Positions 1 through 11,554 of a stretch of DNA of 64,000 nucleotides are shown piece after piece. Position 1 is the stretch's first letter. Every line of letters begins with the position of its first letter. The stretch covers positions 527,038-591,037 of the forward strand of contig JAIUJO010000300.1 in the NCBI GenBank assembly GCA_023846275.1, read 5' to 3'. The notes beneath the pieces were generated by a model. That model did not search any database. It was not told where the DNA came from and saw only the letters and a program-made list of their open reading frames with translations. The position numbers and the translations under genes are program-made. The stretch is from Vanilla planifolia (lineage: Eukaryota > Streptophyta > Magnoliopsida > Asparagales > Orchidaceae).

Positions 1-340
1 GTTATTACTCATGGAACATGATTAGTGACTCTTACTTATTCATCCCTTTGAAGTAGTAAGATGGTGTCAACTCACACTTGGAGAAAACTCCATGGAGAGG
101 GTAATTTGAACCAAAATAGATTGTAAGTTATACACATCTAAGCATACTATTAGTGAATAGTTTTAAGCACATTCTTCATTACATTAAACAATTATGTGAC
201 TCTATGTTTAGCAATATTTTTTAATTTTTAAGGATGTATTATTAGCAAAATTAATAAACCCATCTTTGTATCACTTGGAAGTAATAATACTTATGAATTT
301 CATTTCAAGATTAACATCATAAGTGAATTGTGTTTATTTT
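1..340 (+). pseudogene. copia-1 protease and protease-integrase linker remnant
   Basis: In a functional element this part encodes the aspartic protease that cuts the gag-pol polyprotein. The translation reads HMISDSYLFIPLK at about 17-56 (line up with the family pattern SRHMTGD followed by a short LF..LK stretch), then after a frameshift LGENSMERVI (about 82-111), which matches the family's FGDN..KG.I. A second family landmark, QLCDS, is at about 189-203. The catalytic Asp-Ser-Gly triad would be just upstream and is either off the window or already mutated. Stops are present. The fragment runs straight into the integrase. Confidence 0.7.
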
Positions 341-1250
341 TGGCATAGAAGGTTATGCCATCAAAGCTCATCAACACTCATGGGATCACAAAGTAATAGT
401 TTCTCAATTGTCTACCTAATCTTTATTGGGGTGATGAGTCTATGCGTGTACATTAATTAGAAAAGACACAAAATCATAATTAGATCTATAAATATGTTGA
501 TGACTAGGAGATAATTGGAGTTCTTACATACAGAATCGTTTGGAAACCCAATCATCCACAAAATCTTGGATGAAGGAACTATGGTACCCAGATTATTGAT
601 GACTACACTTAGATTACTTAAATGTTTTCATTAACAAGAAATTTATCATTTGAATATTTTACGTATTTATTTAATATATTGTAAAAGGAACATGACTTAT
701 CCCTACAATTTATTAGAACTAATGAACAAAGCAAATCGAAAAAATTAATTTTTAGGATATTGTAATTGTAATCAACTGTCACAAACTTTCTCATCATCTA
801 GAACACCTCAAACAATGATGTAGGCAAGAGAAACAAATATAGCATTATTGGACATGGCTAAGCATTTTTGAATGAATATAATGTACTAAAGAGTTTCGGT
901 GCTATAGTAATGAACACTTGTTGTTATGTAAGTAATAAATTCTCTATAAGACCTTTACTTCATGGTTCTCCTTTTGAAATATTATATGAAAAGAACTAAA
1001 AATATCTTATTTGCATGTGTTGCAGTTTTTTAAATACTTCATTTTTATTAATGGAAAAAAATTAGATAACTTGATCACATGTCTATTGTGGGAATTTTCT
1101 AGGAGTGCTAATGAATAGTAAGTAATATAGAGTACTGAATAAGAGAACTAAAGTTGTAAAGGGAGCTATTCAAGCTAGGCTTCATGAGTCTCCTAGTAGT
1201 TTATATAGTAACCAAATGAAATTTAATCAGACGCATGAAGAACTATGTGT
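341..1250 (+). pseudogene. copia-1 integrase remnant
   Basis: The integrase inserts the element's cDNA into the genome. The pre-integrase landmark reads WHRRLCHQSS from 341, against the usual WHRRLGHAS. LEFLHTESFGN near 510-545 corresponds to the family's LELLHMDLFG. The C-terminal part is clear: LLDMAK near 848, then NTCCYVSNKFSIRPLLHG followed by SPFEILYEKN (913-996, an open 28-codon stretch), and YRVLNKRTKVVKGAIQ near 1125-1175. The last corresponds to the Y-R-V-x-N-K-R-T segment after the core. Stops and frameshifts occur throughout, and the D-D-E residues could not be placed with certainty. What follows (1180-1330) is an unassigned linker. Confidence 0.82.
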
Positions 1251-1431
1251 TAATGATGAACCATTAGATAACGACATTAAAGGAAAAGTTGTGGAAGCAC
1301 ATGATAGAGAAAAAATTAGGGAATAAGGTCTTTGATGTGAAGATGTATAAAATGATATTTGTTTCATTACTTTTCTTAAATCTAATATGCCTTGACTTGT
1401 GTTTAGCTTAGAATTGAGTGTAATATTTTAA

Positions 1432-2000
1432 GACAATCCAAAGGAATCTCATATTAAAGCTTTTAATAAAAATTTTAAATATCATAAGGAAACTAAATCT
1501 CTATGGCTATGATACACTAAATGTGACAAAGTTTTGACTTAGTTGCCAAGACTGGTGTTAAATTTGCTTTGAGTAGAATTAAAAAGGATTGTGCCTCTGT
1601 TACGTTTTCATTTCATGGAAACTCCCTTATTTCATGGGCTATAAATAAAGAAAAATATTTCTTCTTTATTTACAATAGAATCTCCAAACACAGTAGTTAG
1701 TAATTGTGTAGCTTAAGTTCTTTAGATTAGGTAATATGTTTAAGATTATGGCCTACACTTTACCAATGAACTAGTCCATTATTACACTAATAGTTTTATA
1801 TTCTTACAAAAGGGTGCATTTAAGCTTTCCTATACAAAGAACAACGACATTAAGAATGACATCAACTGAGCTTTTAGAGAAAAAAATGATAGTACTCTAG
1901 GTTTTCTCCATGTAGCACTAAATTAGTAGAATCGTTGCAAAGCCCTTACCATCAACATCTACACTAGAATTTGGCTAACCTTTTCAATTAATAACCCTTT
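1432..2000 (+). pseudogene. copia-1 RNase H remnant
   Basis: The RNase H domain degrades the RNA strand during reverse transcription. The start is clear: DNPKESHIKAF from 1432, matching the family's ANPKESHL.AVKRI.KYLKG. A serine-tryptophan block follows near 1615-1650 (GNSLISWAINKEK, against family SLVSW.SKKQ). The far C-terminus (about 1965-2000) resembles the family's LADIFTKPL only faintly. Several stops interrupt it. The upstream RT catalytic core with its YVDD box is absent, so an internal deletion joins the integrase tail nearly directly to RNase H. Confidence 0.72.
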
Positions 2001-2202
2001 TAAATGATTCAAAAAAGTAACATGCAACATGCTTAACTTAATAGGAAATTGAGTACTCATTCAAGGAGAGCTTTTGATATGTCTCAATTCTAAATTTCCT
2101 TGAATATTTTAGTACTAATATTGCATAACTTTTCAACTATTTTCATACTTTTGATGTGTCAAAAATTGGCATAGTTTTCATTTTAGTAAGGTTTATTTAA
2201 TC

Positions 2203-2224
2203 ATCAGTAAAGGGAGATTAATGA
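2203..2224 (+). other. copia-1 polypurine tract and probable 3' LTR start
   Basis: A purine run (AAAGGGAGA, 2209-2217) follows an A/T-rich stretch with ATCATCAG. It sits about 200 bp after the end of RNase H, where copia elements carry the polypurine tract that primes plus-strand synthesis. The 3' LTR would begin at the TG around 2222. No matching 5' LTR is in the window, so neither the LTR length nor its end can be fixed. Confidence 0.5.
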
Positions 2225-2799
2225 CCCTAAGCATTATGAAGTTTAAGGAGAATTCAACCATGCAAAATATTTATTAATCACTTATGAAAGATGTAGTTTA
2301 CATAGAATATATGCTTAATGACTAGAGTGAAAGAGCAAACCACATGTAATGAAAGTTTTGTTATCAGTGGCATTGTTGAGAACATGATATAGCTTTCAAA
2401 CTATGGAACTAGTCGACTTAACTTTTTTGTTGACTAGTTGACCACACAAAGCTCATCATATACTACTCAAATAGAATTTCAGAACTTTACTCATTACTTT
2501 ATGGAATAAAGGATCATATTCTTCCAACTAAATCATACCATCATGTTAATCTTTCTTTTAATGAGCCAATGTAGTGAATAAATACAAATTATTAATGTAT
2601 GATTCAGGTCTATATAGTTAAATAAATCGTATGACTAACTTTTGTAGCATGAAATAAACTAGTTGAAAAACTTTAATTACAACCTACCTTTGTATATTAC
2701 AAAATGATGTCTCTTGTCATGGTAATGTGGTCTAATTACTTTGTAATGGCCCAAATTATGTATACTTAGTATTCTTAGTGGTATATGAACTATGCTGTC

Positions 2800-5000
2800 A
2801 TCATACCAGTACGAGCACCACTCTCACTTAAATAAACAAATTATAACATTATTATACATCTTGATAATGGATGTTAGATGTTGGTGAGTAAACTACTTGT
2901 TTTGTGTATTTAACCCTTTCATGCATCATATAATATCAAGGCATACGTAGTGCATTCTTTTAAGGAAGCCTTGAAATTACATGGGATAAAATTAAGTCAT
3001 AGTAGAATAATACATAAATGATCCAATAACATATGTGTATATGATTAACAAAAGCCTGGAACTATGCCAAAACAATGATAGCTTTGCATGACAAAGATTT
3101 ACATATCATACACATATGCAATAAATTTATCAAATGGATAACAATTCAATTCTAAAAGGAACATACCATTATACTAGTTTAATCCAACTATCATAGATGT
3201 AGAAAGTGCATAAAAAACCCATCGATTCTAAAATTTTGTAAAAAACATCATTATAGATAGATAATTCACTTTTTTGATGTGTATGATGCTGAATAACAAG
3301 TACTTATGAGTGTCTTAAGTGGTTTATACTTGCACCATTATGGTAATGATACATTATAATGATTTAAATACTCAAGAACTTTTTAATAATTTGTTATGTA
3401 TGTGCATTCACCTTTACAATATCTAGTATCATACTTAGATGAAATGCTTTGTGAAAAAAATACTTTGATAGTATATACAGTTCATTAGACAAGTCATTTC
3501 ATTCACTTATCAATAGTTTATTAACAGATAATCACAAGAACACAAACTCAATGTGACACTACTAACAACTAGTTAATCTCTTTGTAAAATAAATTTAAGC
3601 AACTAAAACTTATAAAATTGGACTTAATTATAGAAAAAATATAAATAACGTGTCTATTGACTAAAAATAACCTAGTATTGCTATTTTTTTTATCATTTAA
3701 TGAAAGAACAAGAGTGCTAATTGTTGCAACTATATGAATTTATTGTGATATCATCTTTAGCTTATGCTTTGAGTTTTTAATTTTTGTCATTTTATTCAAA
3801 TATTCATATTTCAATGTGGTTGGAAAAAGCTTTACCCATCAGTTAAAAACTTTGTTGCATTATTATTGTGAGGTATAGCACTTGTGCATAATAGATTTGA
3901 ACTATGTTATAAAAAACTTATCTAGTTTCAAATTTATAGACTCATTTTATTTATTATAAGGCTCCTTCGAACAAGCCATTAGACCCTATATAATTCTTCT
4001 TCATACGTTGCCAGTATTAGTATGACAATCTTTATTACTTATAACTAGTTATAGCATTAACATACATCATGATACTAGATGTCAAACATGTATGAGACAA
4101 CATAATTATTAGTACATCCAACCATTTCATTCATCATACAATATGATGGAATATTTCATACAGTCTAACAAACAAGCCTTAGAATGATAATAAAAAATTA
4201 AGTCAACATAGTATCATACATGAATGTTCTAATAGCATATATGTATAATCAACACAAGCCTAGAACTATGAATAGTTGTCTTAATTCATATAGTAATTGA
4301 ATCATACTAAAAATCATTAGTCAATGCTACAAAAGTACATACCATCATACTAGAACAATCACATTATTTTACTTATATTTCTTAAAGTGTTGCAAGTTTT
4401 TGCAAAATTTCTTTGTACATGAGTAATCTAGTTTTAAGAGGTATAGAATCATTAAATAACTTGTATATATGTCAGTCTTATGAAGATTATCCTTGCATGA
4501 ATGTCATGATTGTACATGATAATGTTTTAAAAACATGAGTTTTTTTAATGATGTGTGATGCGTGTGTTAATCATACCTTACAATCTCCTCCATTATACTT
4601 GTATGGTATGATTTGCATAGCAAAAATACATGGGTGGTATAGGCAATTCATTGGGTGATTCATTTTATTCACTTATCACAAATTTATAAATGTTTTATCA
4701 TAATAACATGAGACATCATGACACTACTATTAGCTTATTGATAACAATGTAAGCAAAATTTTTAGGTAATTATAACATCTAAAATAGGGTTTAATAAATT
4801 AAAAAATATAAATAATAGAACTTTAAATTGAGAATTTCCTAATATTTCCATTTATGTATCATCAAAATTAAGAACAAAAGCACTTATTACTTTAAATTTG
4901 TGAATTTGCTATAATATATTATCAAACTAAATCTTTGTTGCTTTGACTACATGTTAATCATTTCTAAACTTCATATTTCATCTGAGTTGATAATAACTTC
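2800..5000. repeat. Diverged direct duplication, unit about 1.2 kb, two copies
   Basis: Two long stretches on the + strand align in the same order with a constant shift of about 1.17-1.20 kb. Examples are AACAAAAGCCTGGAACTATG at 3047 against AACACAAGCCTAGAACTATG at 4251, and CATTCACTTATCA near 3500 against TATTCACTTATCA near 4667. A pair of poly-T/ATCAT segments also matches near 3690 and 4850. Copy A is roughly 2830-3790 and copy B roughly 4040-4960. There is no coding content. It may lie inside or just beyond the 3' LTR of copia-1, and could be a subterminal or promoter-type repeat of some element; I cannot name it. Confidence 0.65.
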
Positions 5001-5660
5001 ACTCATTATTTAAATCTTCTCCATATTGCTTTTGTAACTTATATGTTTTGTGCTTAGTAATTTATGAAAAGTGTTGCGATAATGTTGTTTACTTTCCTTT
5101 ATATTAGCTCATTTGAGTTTACTGTGAGACTTCTTCAAGCGTACAATTATTCCTCATTTGGATTTTATAGTTACACTAAGATTTTAGCAATTTTTTTTAG
5201 CATCCACAAAAGCAACTAATTCTAGATATCACTTTTGGTACCACAAATGTTACTATCTATGTAACAACTCTTACAGAATGATATAAGTCAAATAATTCCA
5301 TAACTACAATCCAAGATATAAAAACAAAATTATAAAATTCTCGAATGACCCTATAACCAAGTCCATCCTATAGTGAACATAAAAATACAAACGTTGATGT
5401 CTACTAATAAAAATTTGCTATACTATAACATCCATCGAAATATACAATCTATACTCAATAACAAAAATAACAGCTCAATGATTTCTAATCATAAAAGAAA
5501 AAGAATGTCATCGAATAGATGTACAAACTCTAATAATCTTAAGTTTGGCTCCCAAATGACTTCTAAGTCTCTAAACCTTGAAAAATATTGGATAAGAGTG
5601 AGCAGAGGAGCACTATAAGGAAGCCTCATGTCTTGCACTAGAAATAACATGTAGTACAAA

Positions 5661-5682
5661 GGATATATATATATATATATCC
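5661..5682. repeat. Short AT palindrome
   Basis: GG, then nine AT dinucleotides, then CC: a perfect 22-bp palindrome 10 bp before the large palindrome at 5693. Confidence 0.9.
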
Positions 5683-5692
5683 TTAAATTAGT

Positions 5693-5766
5693 TTTGCATA
5701 GTAGTTAGAGATACTCCAAATAAGATTTCATATCTAATGTTAATTAGGCAATGCTACTATATATAG

Positions 5767-5834
<68 letters not shown>

Positions 5835-5908
5835 CTATATATAGTAGCATTGCCTAATTAACATTAGATATGAAATCTTATTTGGAGTATCTCTAACTAC
5901 TATGCAAA
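5693..5908. repeat. Perfect 216-bp palindrome (foldback / MITE-like inverted repeat)
   Basis: The left arm (5693-5770) and the right arm (5831-5908) are exact reverse complements over all 78 bp by my base-by-base comparison. The centre (5769-5832) is an uninterrupted AT run that is itself self-complementary, so the whole 216 bp is one perfect palindrome centred at 5800.5. Outside the arms the symmetry breaks at the next base and then shows a few matches (TTAG / CTAA). No classic MITE terminus or clear target-site duplication is visible. The exactness contrasts with the heavily mutated surroundings. It could be a young foldback element, a tract kept identical by gene conversion, or a sequencing/assembly foldback artefact. 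Confidence 0.95.
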
Positions 5909-6439
5909 GCTAATATAAGAGTTAATACAGCTAATAACTTTTACATTACTCAAATAGGTGACAAGCGATACAAGATGTCCTCCGAGTAATGTGTGTTGTG
6001 TAACAGAAGATACATAAAGTGATCTTTGTCCCAGTAAAGGTTTCATTGGAGATATATCACTTAATAGTTGGAGATTAAAAGTAATAGTATTACCTCTCAC
6101 TAATTTAGTTTCTTAATTTAATTTTTGTTCTGCTCAAATAAATTACTAGCTCAAATGGGCGTTCCCTTCCTTAACCTCTCCTTCAATGAAGTATTTACCA
6201 AACCAAAAACTCTACACCAAATAGGTAAGAACTCTTCATTGAGGAAGAGAAAATAGAGAAAATTGTTACTTATTTAAGTTAGCATTGAATGAAAAATTCT
6301 CATATCAGCTGTTTATCATGGAAATCATAAGTAGGGTTTTTCATAAACTTGGGTTCCAAATTGTGGTTAATGTTTGACAGGCAACAAGAAAAATTTCTTG
6401 ATTACATTTGAAAAGTAGGAGGATTGTTTACCTATTTTT

Positions 6440-6830
6440 ACAAATTGTGTGGTTTGGAAGATTTTAAATTTGAAATCTTCATGTGGCATCGAAATTTTAA
6501 TCTCAACATTAAGTTATTCTTTGCTCTAGGAGGTGTTTTAGTTTAGCGCCTACCTATTGAAATAATCAATAATAACGTGGCATTCAATTCCATAGCTATA
6601 ATTTTAAGAAACCTGCTTGATATGGATACTAAAACTCTAAATGAAACCCATCTAAAGGTGGCTAAAGACCATGTTCAAGTAGATTTTGCAAAAGAACTAC
6701 CAAATGGGTCAAAATAATGAAAAAGTGAACTAATTCAAATGGATTCTATGAAATAAAACAATGTCGTAATCAACATAATTACTACTTAGTAAGTTGCAAG
6801 TATGATAACTCTTCTACTGTGTATAAAAAT
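6440..6830 (+). pseudogene. LINE-1 ORF1, DUF4283-like remnant
   Basis: DUF4283 domains occur in the first ORF of many plant L1 elements, often followed by a CCHC knuckle, and are thought to bind nucleic acid. The segment from 6553 reads PIEIINNNVAFNSIAIILRN, then LLDMDTKTLNETHLKVAKDH and VQVDFAKELPNG to about 6715. The family pattern here is LP.E......F.IAS..GKPL.+D..T......+AR+.VE+DL.K.LP. Upstream, about 6440-6500 carries the W/F-rich part with a degraded start. No knuckle is recognisable in the decayed stretch near 6770-6830. One stop (6545) breaks the frame just before the best stretch. Confidence 0.75.
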
Positions 6831-7639
6831 ATTATAAGGAATTTAGAACTCATTTTCTTTTGGTATGCTCCAATTAAATAGAATTAGAAGGTGAATAATA
6901 AAGAGGAACCTAAGTGGAATCTATTGCATCTATTTACAAAACTTGTAAGCTCTCTATAACATAGTGTTAATGAGGATAATTCCTAACACTCAAGTACTAA
7001 TATGGCTGACAACTCTAATAGTTGTGATGTCTCAAGTGAAGCTCAAAATAAATTCTTGAACATAGATAGGTGTAAACTTATCTTGACAAAATAGTGAGGA
7101 AAAAATAACTGTAGACAAGATCTAAAATTATTGTTGCATTTAAAAAGGGTTATATATAAGAAAAATAAGGAGGTAATACTATCAAGGATTCCTTCTTCTT
7201 CAAAAGTTAATCAACAAATAATGACTTACACAAAGAGAAATAAATTTTTAAAAAAATACAAGTTAATCGTTATCATTTTGCCAAAGTATAGACTAGGATA
7301 TTTAAAAGAAGCACAAATAAAGGTTTTGAATATAAATCAAGTTTGCAAGAACACAAAACATGAAAACTTTTAAAAATTGTAGATGAACATAAGGACATGA
7401 GAACAATCTCTCACCTCAAGTATCTAATTATCTTCAAAAATAAGACACTATTAGGCCTATTAAAACAAATGTCATATGACAAGAAGTTATCCTACTTGGC
7501 TACTTCATTTAAATTCGGACATTTTATAAGAAATTCTTCCAACAAGATATAAGTGCTTTGGAAATGAAGCACATAATGTCATAAATTTTGTGATGATGAA
7601 CAATACATTTATCTATTTCATGATAAGTCTAGAATCCAA

Positions 7640-7965
7640 CCACTTGTGTACTAAACCTTTGTATATGCCAAGTGTATGAGGGTAGAGAGAATGACATTAT
7701 GGAACAATTTAACATTAATTGCAACTAATATAAGAAGTACATTGATTATTATAGGAGACATGAATGTTTTTGCTTCCATGAATGAATACAGCGATTCATC
7801 CATTCCTTCCTTGGTTGTAATGAAGTAGTTTATGGATTACATATGCCAATGATGCTTGAAGGATTTCCATTTCTTGGGTCCAATATTTACCAAAGTTGGA
7901 AATAGAAGACAATGTGGGTCCTTAAAAAGCATGACAAAATTATAGTCAATATGTATTGAATGGAA
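7640..7965 (+). pseudogene. LINE-1 ORF2 endonuclease remnant
   Basis: The L1 endonuclease nicks target DNA before target-primed reverse transcription. FVYAKC near 7657 fits the family's V+YA. IIIGDMNVF follows (GDMN at 7754-7765), corresponding to the conserved GDFN with its catalytic Asp and Asn kept. Further on, FHFLGPIFTKVGNRR near 7867-7910 fits the family's .P..G..FTW.N.R, with the tryptophan lost. The later D/H motif (LDRVLAN, SDH) is not recognisable. A stop at 7828 and frameshifts make it a pseudogene. Confidence 0.78.
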
Positions 7966-7999
7966 ACATTTCCATGGTAAATGTAAAACAAATCTATGT

Positions 8000-9733
8000 A
8001 AAAAAGGGAAAAATCACTCACTAGCACTACTCTACTATCCAAAAAATAATGAGTCAAAACCTAAAGAATTAATGTACCAAAATAATGGTCTATACATTCA
8101 ATATTTTATAGAGTGGTTTGTTGTAATTATGTAATTCAAACATATCCTTTTGCCATCAAGGCCATAGAATTATAGTCATAAGGTTGATTGAATTCCCAAA
8201 ATAATATAGTGAGGCAACATTAACATAGTAGCATTCCATATATTATGTTCAACTTTTAATTGAAGGTATACTAGTCATCTTCAGACTCATAGGCATGCTA
8301 GGACTAGCTCCTTTACCTCTCGTTGATCTTTATTATCGTCAACATTTTATTTATATTTGTTTATTACTTTTTTTTGTTTACTTTTCATTACTTCGTCAGG
8401 TTTTTGAATCTACATATTAATTTAAGCATTTTAACTACAATTTGCACCATTTTTAATATTTCCTTCTTGAAATTGAGTACAACGCATCTTTATGACATGC
8501 TTGTAATTCCATCAAGAATACATTTGGTTGAAAAGGATTTTAAAATGGCTTAAAACTATGCTATGGACATTTTTTGTTGTCATCAAACATATTGTACTAT
8601 GTGCCACCATTATTGCTACCCGTGCTAAATTTCATGGCCAACTCGACCCATGCCGACCCTTTTAAACTAGTTGATCTTATTAACCTATACTGACCCATCA
8701 TCTTATGTTGCCCAAAAACACACATGCACCTAATCCACAAAAATTCATAACCCATCAACATGCACTGACCATTCAATTGCATTACCAGCTGCCTCATCAT
8801 TCCTTAGATCACTGCATGAAACACAAAACCCTATATGGTAACTACTTATGTCATTACATTTTATAGCATTTGAAGGATACATGATTGGTAGAATTAAAAG
8901 CATTTCATTTGTAATTTGTGGTAACTTTTGGAATTCTAAAATATCCTTAATAATTCAAAAATGTACCAATTTGTATTCAAAAATGTTATTTCGTATTCAT
9001 ATGCCATCAAATTACAATTTTTAACCTTAACTTCTCTATAAGTAAGGATGCTTGCCATGTTGTACAAAAGTAAATTTTTTAATGAAGTAATGAGTTGCTA
9101 TCACCAATCTTGATTGATATAAGGGTGTTGCATGCAAATAATTAGATAGTATATTTTTGAAGGTGTCTTAGGAATAACCATAAGAGTCTCAAAATGAGAG
9201 ATCTTGACTTATTATCCAACATTTATAAGAGCATCATAATCACCAGAGAATTTGTTAACCAATTTATTTCAACTATTAAGAAATTTACTAATCGCTTCCA
9301 ACTTTGTAGTTTTTGAACATGACAATTTCATTTCTTATTTGACATTTTAAGAACTCCACTATGTGTGTAACTTTCCCCTTTACCACCAATATTATTACAA
9401 TAGTTGTGGGTTGTTTCAACTACTTCTTTTTGTTGATATTCCTTAAGTGAAAAAATAGTAGGCATCGTTAGCTTCTAGGAAAAGTACTTACTGGTTTGAT
9501 GATCAAACGATTTCTAATTCTAAACTTGAAGAACCTCAGATAGGACAATCTTTGGATATAGTGCTTGAATCTAAGAACTTCTAAATTGCCTATGAGGTAA
9601 AATAAGGTTTCGCATATCATCCTATATTAGCATTGTATTAGAATATGGTTAGCTTTAGGAAAATACATTAATTTTAGTTTAATATTAAACATTTATCTTT
9701 TAATTCAATGCATGTATTGTTAATTCTTAAAAG

Positions 9734-9771
<38 letters not shown>

Positions 9772-9990
9772 TGAAGCTATAATAGTGCTTTATTTATATA
9801 GTCTTTTGTTATTATATCTTAGAATATATTTAATTTTATTTTACATTAAAAATAAAAATTATGACCTTTATTTGTAGCCTAATCACTTATGACCATTAGG
9901 TCCAAAAAATTATGTAGAATGTCTAATTTTCATCCATCACAACCACTCATAGATTCATTAATATAACATGTAATTCTAAAACTGATCCAT
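8000..9990. other. No recognisable gene; includes an (AT)15 tract
   Basis: I see no domain in this stretch. A small patch at about 8600-8810 is less AT-rich than its surroundings and open on the minus strand for 67 codons, without a recognisable motif. An uninterrupted (AT)15 tract is at 9739-9768. The 5' LTR of gypsy-1 might lie here but I could not pair it with a downstream copy. Confidence 0.5.
9739..9768. repeat. (AT)15 microsatellite
   Basis: Fifteen uninterrupted AT dinucleotides flanked by AAGAAATT and GTTTGAAG. Such tracts are usually length-polymorphic. Confidence 0.95.
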
Positions 9991-10771
9991 TTCATGCAAG
10001 AGATATAAATAACCTTAGAAACATGCACAAAATGATAGGAAGAATGGAGAAAATGTGGGTTAAGTGGAAACCATTCATCAAGTATGTCCAAGAAAACTTA
10101 TTTTGAAGTAGGGGAAATATCCTTCGAAAATGAACCTTACTAGCTGGAATGTCGACCTAGACATTGAACTACTCCACATAGCTATGATAGAAGAAAAGAT
10201 TAGAATGAAGATCATCAAGTTAACATGGTCAAAATAGAAGCCCTAAATTTTATGATAGTTTAGACCATAGAGCATATCAAAATTAGAAAATTAGAAAAGG
10301 GCATTATTATGATTGGTATGACCTTAGTGAGTTTTTAAAGCACAAATTGACAAAACCCTTGCTAACATCACATTCAAGATTGTGTTTTCAAACATTTGAA
10401 AAGTGTTATCTCTATAAACATTAGATAATACCCTAATTATGGGAAGTGTTAAGGTTAAAAGTCTATTGATGAATGTGGTGTCACTTATGAGTTGTGCTTA
10501 AAAAGTCTATTCAAGTTGAGCTATATTTAAGAAGTATTACTTGTTTAGAAATTCAAATAAAGTGGCCCTTGATCACAAAGATTTTTTTTTAAGAAGATCG
10601 ATTGCCTATAATAGTGAGATTCCTTCAACAACTTCCTGTCACCAAACTTGTACCATTCGTACAATAATTCTCACTACTTCCATTCCATAAGCAACCCATG
10701 GCCAACCACCCATAACTCTAATAGGTCAAATCTAACCCTCACATAAGCCATTAATTACATTTGGAGATAAC

Positions 10772-10813
10772 TGTTGTCATTGTCATAGAAGACAGCCTGT
10801 CAAAACCCAGTGT
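10772..10813 (+). pseudogene. gypsy-1 gag CCHC zinc knuckle, one ligand lost
   Basis: The zinc knuckle of gag binds the element's RNA during packaging. The frame reads CCHCHRRQPVKTQC followed by PER. This keeps the exact C-x2-C-x4-[H]-x4-C spacing, but the histidine position is proline (CCT where CAT is expected, a single-base change). The following CPER is also typical of gypsy gag. The gag body upstream (about 10040-10750) is too broken to read confidently. Confidence 0.68.
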
Positions 10814-11234
10814 CCTGAGAGACTCCTATCCAGACATAAAAGTAGACAAAAGTGTTAAATATATGGAAGATAACTTTAAATAGCCAAATAAGAAAGTCGA
10901 AGAAGACTTACAAGCATTAAGTAAACATCATTACTATATTGCACCACCCATAATTATCATGAGATGTAGTTTAACTACACTAAGACCATTTAAAGATTGG
11001 CAATGAATTAACATTATTGTTACCTTTATTAGAATTAAAGGAAAATGTAAGATTTTTTGAAATAGATGTATCTATACCGATTTCATGATGCACAACAATA
11101 CAAAAAGCCTAGAATTAAAACTCGTAGACCATCCACACCCACAAAACACATCCAAGGTTGGTAAAACTTTAAGTTTCATACAAGAAATATGTTATGGTCC
11201 TTTAAAGCTAGGATAACATCTTGAGGAATTATGA

Positions 11235-11420
11235 TGTGATGTTATCTTAATGTAAGTAGCAATCATATCTTAGGAATACATTGGTCATATGAGCAAGATG
11301 ATCCCTTACATGGAAGAGTGAATTTGTGCACTTTTGTATGCAATGGAAAGAAGATCATGCTACACCCTTCACATCTCTCAAAAAATCATTTATATCCTAA
11401 AAACTCCAAAATAGGATTAC
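11235..11420 (+). pseudogene. gypsy-1 aspartic protease remnant
   Basis: This is the C-terminal half of the gypsy retropepsin. CDVI is at 11235-11246. After a frameshift the reading is GIHWSYEQDDPLHGRVN from 11273, continuing with LCTFVCNGKKIMLHPSHL. The family pattern is CDV+PM...H+LLGRPW.YD....HDGR.N.YTF...GKKI.L.P. The Gly and Trp of the LLG.PW box are kept, while the preceding residues are lost to stops. The catalytic DSG lies further upstream and was not found. Confidence 0.75.
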
Positions 11421-11554
11421 AAAGGAAAAGGAAAATTACATAGTATTATTTGACTAGTTGAGATTAAGAGGGATAGCCAATTACAAGGTTAACTAGTTCG
11501 TGATAATAAGGAAATCACTTATTAGTATGCCTACCACACCACTCATAGCTTAAC

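Larger units (their letters stand above)
1..2220 (+). mobile_element. copia-1: truncated Ty1/copia pol remnant (SIRE/Maximus-like)
   Basis: The window opens inside a decayed Ty1/copia retrotransposon read on the + strand. Domain remnants occur in the order expected for copia: protease (about 1-130), pre-integrase zinc region and integrase (341-1250), then RNase H (1432 to about 2000) and a polypurine tract at 2209. The protease-integrase-RT order separates copia from gypsy, in which integrase comes last. The reverse transcriptase that should lie between integrase and RNase H is missing, leaving only about 180 bp between the two (1250-1432). Many stops and frameshifts interrupt every frame, so nothing is translated as a full protein. 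The gag end and 5' LTR lie outside the window. The wording of the integrase and RNase H motifs is closest to what I know of SIRE/Maximus-type elements; the lineage is inference. Confidence 0.85.
6420..7990 (+). mobile_element. LINE-1: 5' part of a decayed L1-type LINE
   Basis: Two parts of a plant L1-type non-LTR retrotransposon lie in the expected order on the + strand: a DUF4283-like ORF1 segment (about 6440-6830) and an apurinic endonuclease segment of ORF2 (about 7650-7960). The reverse transcriptase that should follow is absent; sequence after 7990 is unrecognised. LINEs usually lose 5' ends on insertion, so a copy that keeps the 5' half but lacks the 3' half implies a later deletion or disruption. 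Stops are present in both segments. Confidence 0.8.

Noticed and set aside
5373..5618. 81-codon open frame, plus strand
   Set aside because: Low-complexity N/S/K-rich translation in AT-rich DNA, with no motif and no codon bias; taken as chance.
5693..5908. microRNA gene
   Set aside because: A perfect palindrome with an AT core does not look like a typical imperfect miRNA hairpin; siRNA production is conceivable but unproven.
8597..8800. 67-codon minus-strand frame in a less AT-rich patch
   Set aside because: No motif on either strand; composition alone is not evidence of a gene.
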